NCBI GenBank assembly: GCA_963402885.1
Contig: OY727097.1
Coordinates: 3,348,001-3,412,000, forward strand
Length of the DNA: 64,000 nucleotides
Reading direction: 5' to 3'
From: Antedon bifida
Lineage: Eukaryota > Echinodermata > Crinoidea > Comatulida > Antedonidae
Positions 47,901 through 56,900 of this stretch are shown piece by piece (position 1 is the first letter of the stretch; every line of letters begins with the position of its first letter). The notes below the pieces were generated by a model. It saw nothing but the letters and a program-made list of their open reading frames with translations, did not search any database and was not told where the DNA came from. Both the position numbers and the translations under genes were made by a program.

Positions 47901-50900
47901 AATCTATTTCTCAATATTTTCATAATGCAACTAAAATGTCTGTACAGACTTTGTTTTGGCCTCAAATGACCCAGAGACAGGTTTTCTATAGCCAGCATAG
48001 AACTGTTTAGTAATTCTCAAAATCACACCTCTGTTACTTCGCTTGAAAGTATGCAAATTAGTAGTACAAGAAAGTTGCCATATCTCTATCGGTCATTAGC
48101 GTTTTCGACATACATAAGGCAATTCACTGTAATTTGCGTATTTCATATAGCTTGTACTACTAATTTGCATACTTTCGGGGTGCTTGACTTATACTGGCTA
48201 TATAAAACCTGTATCCGAGTCATTTGAGGCCAAAACAAAGTCTGTACATACATTTTAGTTGCATTATATGCAAATATTGAGAAATAATAATAATAATATT
48301 AATATCCTGGATTTATATAGCGCCTAATGTTGTGAAACCTCTAAGCGCTGTACATAAACTAATATGAAAAAAGGGAATTCCAACCATGCCAAAAAAAACC
48401 CAAACCGAAGTAAAGAGATACGCCTTCGTCGCTAACCAGGGATCGGTCTAATTGAACCCCGGTCAGCACCAGTTGTCTCGAGGGTCAAATGTCATACTTC
48501 CGGTCAATTTTTTGTAAAATGTTTCATTGGAGCAAATAGAAATATGTACATGTACGGCTGTGAAAAAATCAACTCTCTAGCATTAATCGTTTTCGAGATA
48601 TGGGAAGACTGTAATTTATTTATTTATTCACCCCCTTATTTGCATATATCATGTAATTTGTACTACTAATTAGCATAATTTTGAGGTGCATGACGAAGGC
48701 GTGATTTTGGGAATTACAAAGCGGTCCTATGCTGACTATAGGAAACATGTATCAGAGTTATTTGAGTCCAAAACAAAGTCTCTACAGACATTTTAGTCGC
48801 ATTATGTATGCAAACATTGATAAATGGGGTCGAGGGTCAATTGTTGTATTTCCGGTCATTTTTTCGTAAAATGTTTTATTAGAGCGAATATAAATATGTA
48901 CATTTTGAACAAGTTATTGAAAAAATCAACTCTCTAGTCTTAGTAGTTTTCGATATATAGGAACCTGTAATTTCACCCCCTAATTTGCATATTTTATGTA
49001 ACTTGTACTAATAATTTGCATACTTTGGAGGTGAGTGATACAGGTGTGATTTTGAGATTTACTAAACAGTTCTATGTTGGCTATTATAAACCTGTATCTG
49101 AGTCATTTGAGGGCAAAACAAAGTCTCTACAGACATTTTAGTTTCATTATATATGCAATATTGAGAAATGGGGTCGAGGGTCAAATGTCATACTTCCGGT
49201 CAATTTTTTGTAAAATGTTTCATTGGAGCAAATAGAAATATGTACATTCTGAATACGGCTGTGTGTTGTTTTCGAGATATAGGACAACTGTAATTTTTTT
49301 CCCTTATTTGCATATTTTATTTAAATTGTACTACTAATTTGCATACTTTCGAGGTGTGTGACAAAGGTGTAATTTTGGGAATTACAAAGTGGTCCTATGC
49401 TGGCTATTAGGAACCTATGTCTGGGTCATTTGAGGGCAAAATAAAGTCTCTACAGACATTTTAGTCACATTGTATATGCAAACATTGAGAAATGGGGTCG
49501 AAGGTCAAATGTTGTACTTCCGGTCATTTTTTCGTAAAATGTTTCATTAGAGTAAATATAAATATATACATTTTGAATAAATCAGTAAAAAAATCAACTC
49601 TCTCGGACTAGTAGTTTTTGAGATATGGTTACCCTGTAATTTCACCCTAATTTGCATATTTAAGCTAATTTGCATACCTTCGGGATGAGTGACAGAGGTG
49701 TGATGCTCAAATTTTCATCTCCTCATCATATATGACCATTAAAAAAAAAAAAATCTCTGTTTGCAATTTGTTTCACTTTGGGCTGTTTTTTTTGCTAGAT
49801 TGACTAGCCTAATACAGTATTCTCTAGATTTACCTCTTTTTGTATAGAATATTATACAAAGCCCAAGGCCACAAACAACATGAAAGTGTCCCAACAATTC
49901 ATAAAGCTCTGTCTACACTATCAAACTTATGTGACAAAAAAAAAATGTACATGATGATGTCATATCACTACCATATTTAAGCATATCACTACCATATTTG
50001 GGCACATCACACTTTTTGTTGTTAAACTATAGTATAATATAGTGTAGTTTAGATCATTTTACACAAACTAATGATATTGTTGTAATTTCTTTCTAGTTCA
50101 CAGGTGCTCAGAACATCCTTCATTTGAACATGGCCTCATGATTGGTCAGTGTAACAATCATTACGGTACTTCATGTCAGTTTGCCTGTGAGACCGGTTTC
50201 CTTCTAACAGGTTCCAGAATCAGGACTTGTGAACTCTTTGATGGAAATAACAACATTTTCGATTGGACGGGAGACATGCCTGGATGTGGAGGTATATTTT
50301 ATTATTATTCTTTTTTTATTTCATATGCATCCAACATTGAGCACAATATTGCCATTTACATGATAAACTATTTTATAATTTATCGTGCTTATAAACTAAG
50401 TATCAATTGAGGCTTAGGGAGTGAAGTTGAAAGAGTCATACTGTAAGTTAAAACCCTTGTACTAGGTGAGGATTGAACCCTGGACCTTGGGATTGAAAGG
50501 CAACCACCAAGCTACAGTACAGCTCCAGTACAACATTGTTCATATATTAGAAAAATAAATCAATTTTGTATTGTTCTTGAAATTGTAGACTGGATTTGAA
50601 CCTAAGAACTCTACTTTATTTCATGCCTTATGTTTCTCTTTTAGCGAATTTGTGTCCGATGTTCCCCTCCCCTGAAAATGGACTAATCCAAGGATGTGAT
50701 GCAAGCCAACCACAGCCATACCAAACACAATGCCAGGTGCAATGCTCAGAGGGTTACAGGCAGACATCTGGAGACAACCTACGAATGTGTCTTGATAATG
50801 GCACTTGGGATGGAATTCCATTAGACTGTCAAGGTAAGACGCCCCCTTTTTCTCTTTAAATTTTGGTTCATCATTTATTAATGGTATAACCTAAAACTAA

Positions 50901-53900
50901 AAAAACTTTGTAATAGTTCCCAATCATTTGTTGTCAGAGTGGGCTGAACCCACCATGGTTGGTACAGTTTTAAGAATAGTACCTTTAAAAACATAGGAAT
51001 GGCACTCGCAAGCCCTAACCTGTGATAGGGAAAGTTCTGGTGGAGAACCGATGGAACAATTACTAACTTGAAGACGAAAGAAGCGAGTGTAAGATAACGA
51101 TATAAGATTTGTTAGTATAAACCTGGGAAATTCCTACTACAAATGACAACTTTATATTGTTCAATCTTCTTGAACTTTCACTATAGGTGTGGCATGCCCA
51201 GGAGTTTCGATTGAAGGAGTTTCAGTGTACCCGCCAAGTTGTTCAAATGGAGCAGTCTACCGGGATGAATGTCACTTTGGATGCAACAGAGGATATGCTT
51301 TGAGAGGCGCACTCTCACAATATTGCTCAGCAAGTGGCCAGTGGACACAGAATGATAATGACACATTTTGTGAAGGTACAGTACAGTAGGGTATTAAAGA
51401 TGTGTACTGTATCTCAAAATCATGAAAAACAAAAATTTATAAAACCAGACATTTAATAGCCCATTTTGCAGTTTTATCTGCACATATCCACCAAAGTGCT
51501 CAAGGCCCATGTAAAAAACCCGAGGAAACTAATCTATAAACCAAAAAAACTACCCTAATCGTAACTATTTACCAGAAAATTAAGGTGGACATGAGACTGG
51601 CTAGTTCATAGGTGTTCTCAGGTATGTGAGTATCTATCTAGACAGACTGTATTAAAAACTATAAATTAAATATTAATGATAATTGTATAGTGCCGAATTC
51701 CAACGAATGGATCATTGCTCATGGCGCTGTGGACTCATGCTTCTCCCCTAAGGGTCATGTCATGTCAGTGCAGCCACTTTCAGGCGCTCTCTCATCTGTC
51801 CACAACTACAAAACAAATATACTAATGTCCACTAATTAAAATTAAATTCCTTCTTACAGACATAACACCTCCAGTTTTCACCGATTGTCCTGATGAATTG
51901 CCATTCCAGGCAGATGAATGCCAGAGACAGGCTCTTGTGGACTTTTCAGACCCAAAGGCAGAAGATAATTCTGGACAAGTTGTGGTATCAGCATTGACAA
52001 TCTTGTTTGAAGGCCTACCCACTTATCTACCTGACGGTGAATTCAGGTTTAATTACATTGCTGAAGATGATGCAAGAAATATTGCAAGATGTTCATTTAA
52101 AGTTAAAGTGATTGGTAATAACATCTTGCTGTTCTAAAGATATTTTGTCCCCTGAAAAAAAATGTTTTAAAATGTTTTCTTGAATATGCCATTTTAGTGT
52201 CACATATTAGTTTTTCACTTTGACCAAAAATTGGATCGGAAAAAAAAATTATATACCGTACCTGAAAAAACTGTAATTTAGAAATTTAATTACAAAAAAA
52301 TAGTCAAATTTACATTATTCACCCTTAAACCTGTGGTACTGTGGGGATCACACTCTATTCTATCATTTTTTCTTCTCTCCACAGTGACCCAATGTCCAGA
52401 TCTGCCAATCACCAACAGCTTGGACATCAACACCTCTTGTAACAATCTGTACGGCTCAATAGCTAAGTTCAGGTGTACAAGAGCGTACTCCACTCTTGAA
52501 GGACAGTCAAACGTAACGTGTCTCTCTACTGGTGAATGGAGTGATTCAACTCCACATTGTAACGGTAATACACATTTTGTGTTGTTAATTAATCTCTCAT
52601 ACATGATCTTAAAGGCCAATTTACACAGACGAGCAGTAATGGTAATAATAATACAGAATCTATGTCATTTCTTATGACCATTTAAATGTGGAGCGGACAG
52701 GTGGTTACCGTTCAGCATAGGTACAGATTCTATGTGGTACAAGCTACACAGTTTTTCGCTTACCGTTACCGCTCGTATGTGTAAATTGGCCTTTAAGCCA
52801 TAAGAAATCAGAAGAAATTACAAGAGTTTGCAGTAAAACATGTATATAAATATGAACATTATAAAAATCAATGAGATATAAGAAAAGTTACCTTTTATGA
52901 TCTCAACCTATTATTGCTCATATTATTATTCAATTTTAATGTCTTTTTTTGTCAGAGGTGATGTGTAATCCACTTCGTAATCAAGATTATGGTAAAGTAA
53001 TGCCCTTTGTGTATCCATACTCGTGCAGTGCACGACGTCACCCTGTAGGCAAACAATGTCACATTCGCTGTCCATTTGGTTACCAGTCACGTGACGGGAC
53101 AACGTCAGTCAGGTGTCTGCCAAATGGCCAATGGACTTCTCTTCCTGACAGTCTTTGTGTTGGTGAGTTTGATATTAAGCTCTGTCTACACTATCAAAAA
53201 ATGTGATGTGCCAATATATGGACATGGTCATGTCACTACCATATTTGGGCACATCACACTTTTTTGTCAACCTAGTTTGATAGTGTAGACATAGCTTTAC
53301 TATTCAATTGGATTCAATGTGTGTGGTAAACAATAATAGTTATTGTCGCAAACAATATGTCCTCCATACAGTACACCGTTTTCAACCACAAGGCATTGCC
53401 AATATTCTATTCATTATGTATTCTAATTATTTTTCAGATATAACTCCTCCCAGATTCATTAGTTGTCCGTCTGCGATAACTAAATACCTTTCACTGAGAA
53501 AGTCAACCGTGAAGGTTACATGGAATAAACCAAGACCATTTGATACTTCAGGTAATTTAAGCTGTGTATTACAGCATGAGATAAATAGTTTGTTTGAACT
53601 ATAGAATGCTGAGGTATGGAGATCAAAGGGATTATCTGTGGCTGCGACACAATCAGTTCCACGCCCCGGAGAATATGTACAGTACAGTACTGTTGGTATT
53701 TGTTGCAGCCAGACATAAGATCAAAGGACTTTTACAGGTTCCTATCTTGGCAAGGCGAGCTCAGTGTCCTGTTGTTAGATTGCCTTGGGTTGGAAGTACT
53801 GTACTGGTGTTTTTATTTCTCCTGACAATAACTTCACGACCTTTATGCTGTGTTTATATTTTGAAGTTAATTTCCACCTGTATTACGGTCTGTCTACACT

Positions 53901-56900
53901 ATCAAACTTTGTGTGACAAAAAAATGAGATGTGACCATATATGGACATCATGATGTCATATTGAGAACGTGCGCTACAGCTGATATTTTTAATTATTTAT
54001 TATTCCAGGCGTCTTCAATCTAACTTCCCCTGACGTTGAGCAACCGTTACAACTTGGACCTGGTATAACACGACTTAATTATGTAGCCACAGACGGTAGT
54101 GGAAATGAGGCTCATTGTATTTTTACCATTACTGTAATAGGTATGTATTTTGATTATTTTGTTCCCATTTATCTGCACATCTACACTTGAATGATGAGAA
54201 TTAATAATCATGTAATTCTTGGTTATATAATTCATTAGATGCACAAAAACCGACAGTGAAAGGTTGCCCGGAAGTTCAAGCTTTGAAATCCGACACGCTT
54301 CCTATAGAGTTCAAGTGGCATCATTCGCCAGTGTTTGCCGATAACGTGAACGTGACAGATATTACGTACAGTAGGCAGAAAGGTGATCTTGTATACGAAT
54401 GGGGCGAGTACAGCGTTGATATCACCGCTACAGATGAGAACAACAACGCTGCTACTTGTACAATGCTAGTTGAAGCTGTTCCAAGTAAGAATTTTTTTTT
54501 GTAATTATGTGTTTAAAAGCCTCTAAAAGTCCATCTTTCAAACATCAAGAACCTACGATTTACCACCACTATGCACGATCTTTCTACCTTTATTCTATTG
54601 CCAACACTGTATAGTATTGTGAGGGCATGTGGCGCAGTGTGTTGGACGTTGGATTTCTGATGGTGAGATCGTGGTTCGAATCCAGTTCTCACCGCATTGC
54701 TTGTATCCACTTTACTTGCATTTGCCTCTCTCCACCCATGTGTATAAATGAGTACCCGGTTAGATCAAGACACAACTTTGCACTGATTACTAGCTGCATT
54801 ATGGGAGTATATTTCCATATGTGTTTGATCCAAAAAATTACTGGGGTAATAAAGCGTCTTTGAGCATGATTATTCATGAAAAGGGCGCTATAGAAATGTG
54901 GTATTAATAAAAAATAGTATGCACCCATATTAAGACTATTCTTATTTCTAGTGTACACTCATGTCTTTGCAGTCGTTGCCAACATAGTTAAATTTTCTTT
55001 TATTATTAGCTGATCCTTGTAAAACTTTGGATGCTCCTAAGAATGGACTTATGAACTGTAAGGCACACCACTGCACAGCAACCTGTAGGGATGGATATGT
55101 ATTCCTCGATGGTCAAACTAGACACAAGTATAACTGTAATACGGTGCTAGGCCGTTGGAACCATGGCAATCCAACCGATCCACAACCATTCGCAGCCAGC
55201 TGTTCAAAAGGTTTGTAAAATATTATTGCCAATGCCTCAGTAATACTACACTATCAAACAAAAAAGTGTGATATGCTTAAATATGGTAGTGATATGCTTA
55301 AATATCATAGTGATATGACATGCCATATATATACATCACTTTTTTGTTACATAAAGTTTGATAGTGTAGACAGAGCTTTAGCCTAGACTGCTACCTCAAC
55401 TACTACTGCAGGGGTGGATCCAGGGGGTTGAGCTTGATTCCCCTTTGACAGCTAAAATGAAATTATGAACTCCTCTTTGATATCTATTTTTGACAGACTA
55501 TTAATATAATACTATTAATGAAGGTGATATATATATTTTTTTTTTATACTTTTTGTTATTTTTTTTTCAGTTATACCTGGCAATGAGATTCGGTTAGAGC
55601 GCCAGGATGCATTGGTTTTTTCCCATCCTACTCCGATTGATTGCCGTAACACCTCTGCCAGTCGACAAACACAGATTCAGAATCTGTTAGACTCAAGCAA
55701 ATTTATAGTAAGTTATGATACGATTATGATATCTTTGTTTTTATTAAATTGAAAATTATTCTTACATTAATTTTTTAAATTATTATCAGACATTTTGTCA
55801 AAGTCATGAAGATATTCAGTGCTCGTTTAAAGACATTTCATCACTATGTGCGAGCAACCGTGTCAAACGAACAACATTGGCAATACTCTCAAATGAAGTT
55901 GGGGTGATGTTTACTTATGTAGCTACAAGGTACTGTATTGATGTCAGTTTTGTTATTGTTTAAAGCTCTGTCTACACTATCAAACTTTATGTGACAAAAA
56001 ATGTGATGTGCCCATATATGGACATGATGATGTCATATCACTACCATATTTAAGCATATTACAACCATATTTAGGCTCTATAATCATTTTTCTTATTTAA
56101 TTAAATAGTTCCAATGCAGATCTATTGGACCAGATGCTAAGAGCCATCAACATTTCCATCAATGACCTTTGGCCTGAGAGTAAAGCTTATTTGGATATCA
56201 ACGGAGACAGGGTTACTTTAGCTCCCTCTATATCAGAAAAAGGAAAAGTTAGTTCAGTATGTCCAAAAGGTCAGAGTGCGGCCAATAAGAAGTGTGGTAA
56301 GTTGTTTATACTGTACTTTATTTTTAATCGCACTTTTCAATATATTTACATTATTATTTGAATGCTTTTAATATACGCTGTCTATACTATCAAACTAGAT
56401 AGACAACAAAAGTGTGATGTGCCCATATAGGGACATGATGATGTCATATCACTACCACATTTAAGGATATCACTACCACATTTGGGCACATCTTTTGTAA
56501 GACTAGTTTGATAGTGTAGATAAAGCTTTAGTACTATAAAAGTGTATTCACTGGGACCGTAAGATATTTTAACCAAAAAAAAGAGGAGAGAGTTAGTCAA
56601 ACTTTCTGAAGATGACTTGAAACTGTTTAACAATTTAAAAATCTTTATGTTAATATTTTTTCATACTGTTTTTCTCAGTGCAATGCTCACCAGGTACCTT
56701 TTATGATATACACTTTGAGAGGTGTCTCCCTTGCCAGGTGGGAACCTATCAGGATAAGGAAGGTCAACTAGCGTGTGTACCATGTCCAAGAGGGACAAGC
56801 ACTCCAGGGTCAAGTGCATTTAGCCTAGACAGTTGTACACGTAAGAATTGTGTTATTTAAGAATATTATGCAGTTGTCAATTGTATGACCCACTATATAA

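Larger units (their letters stand above)
46408..50096 (+). other. Receptor intron 25, 3.7 kb, holding the large foldback
   Basis: The longest intron of the receptor after exon 1. It is almost entirely the foldback array at 46574-49811 plus a MITE at 49902-50052. No coding exon was seen. Confidence 0.85.
52385..54140 (+). other. Receptor exons 30-33: CCP10-11 + split HYR4
   Basis: Exons 52385-52564 (CCP10), 52956-53162 (CCP11), then HYR4 on two exons, 53438-53551 and 54009-54140; residues 1796-2006. The two HYR4 parts sum to 246 bases, the exact size of three undivided HYR exons of this gene. The dividing intron (53552-54008) holds a foldback G copy and a MITE fragment. Confidence 0.9.
54239..56296 (+). 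other. Receptor exons 34-38: HYR5, CCP12 and cysteine linker
   Basis: Exons 54239-54484 (HYR5), 55010-55210 (CCP12), 55571-55707, 55790-55929 and 56109-56296 (linker); residues 2007-2310. CCP12 is atypical ([20 protein letters not shown]) with a longer loop. The linker has few cysteines and no family I recognise; it contains N-R-V-K-R-T at residues 2224-2229. In polydom/SVEP1 a comparable unassigned stretch is expected between HYR/CCP and the cysteine-rich repeats, but I cannot align it from memory. Confidence 0.85.

Noticed and set aside
46574..49811. CRISPR-like or origin-like repeat array
   Set aside because: The units are ~330 bases, inverted about a centre, and lie in a eukaryotic intron; there are no short identical repeats with unique spacers.
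53594..53953. A 119-codon open frame within the HYR4 intron
   Set aside because: It runs through foldback G and a MITE half, out of step with the HYR exons; joining 53551 to 54009 restores a full HYR domain.
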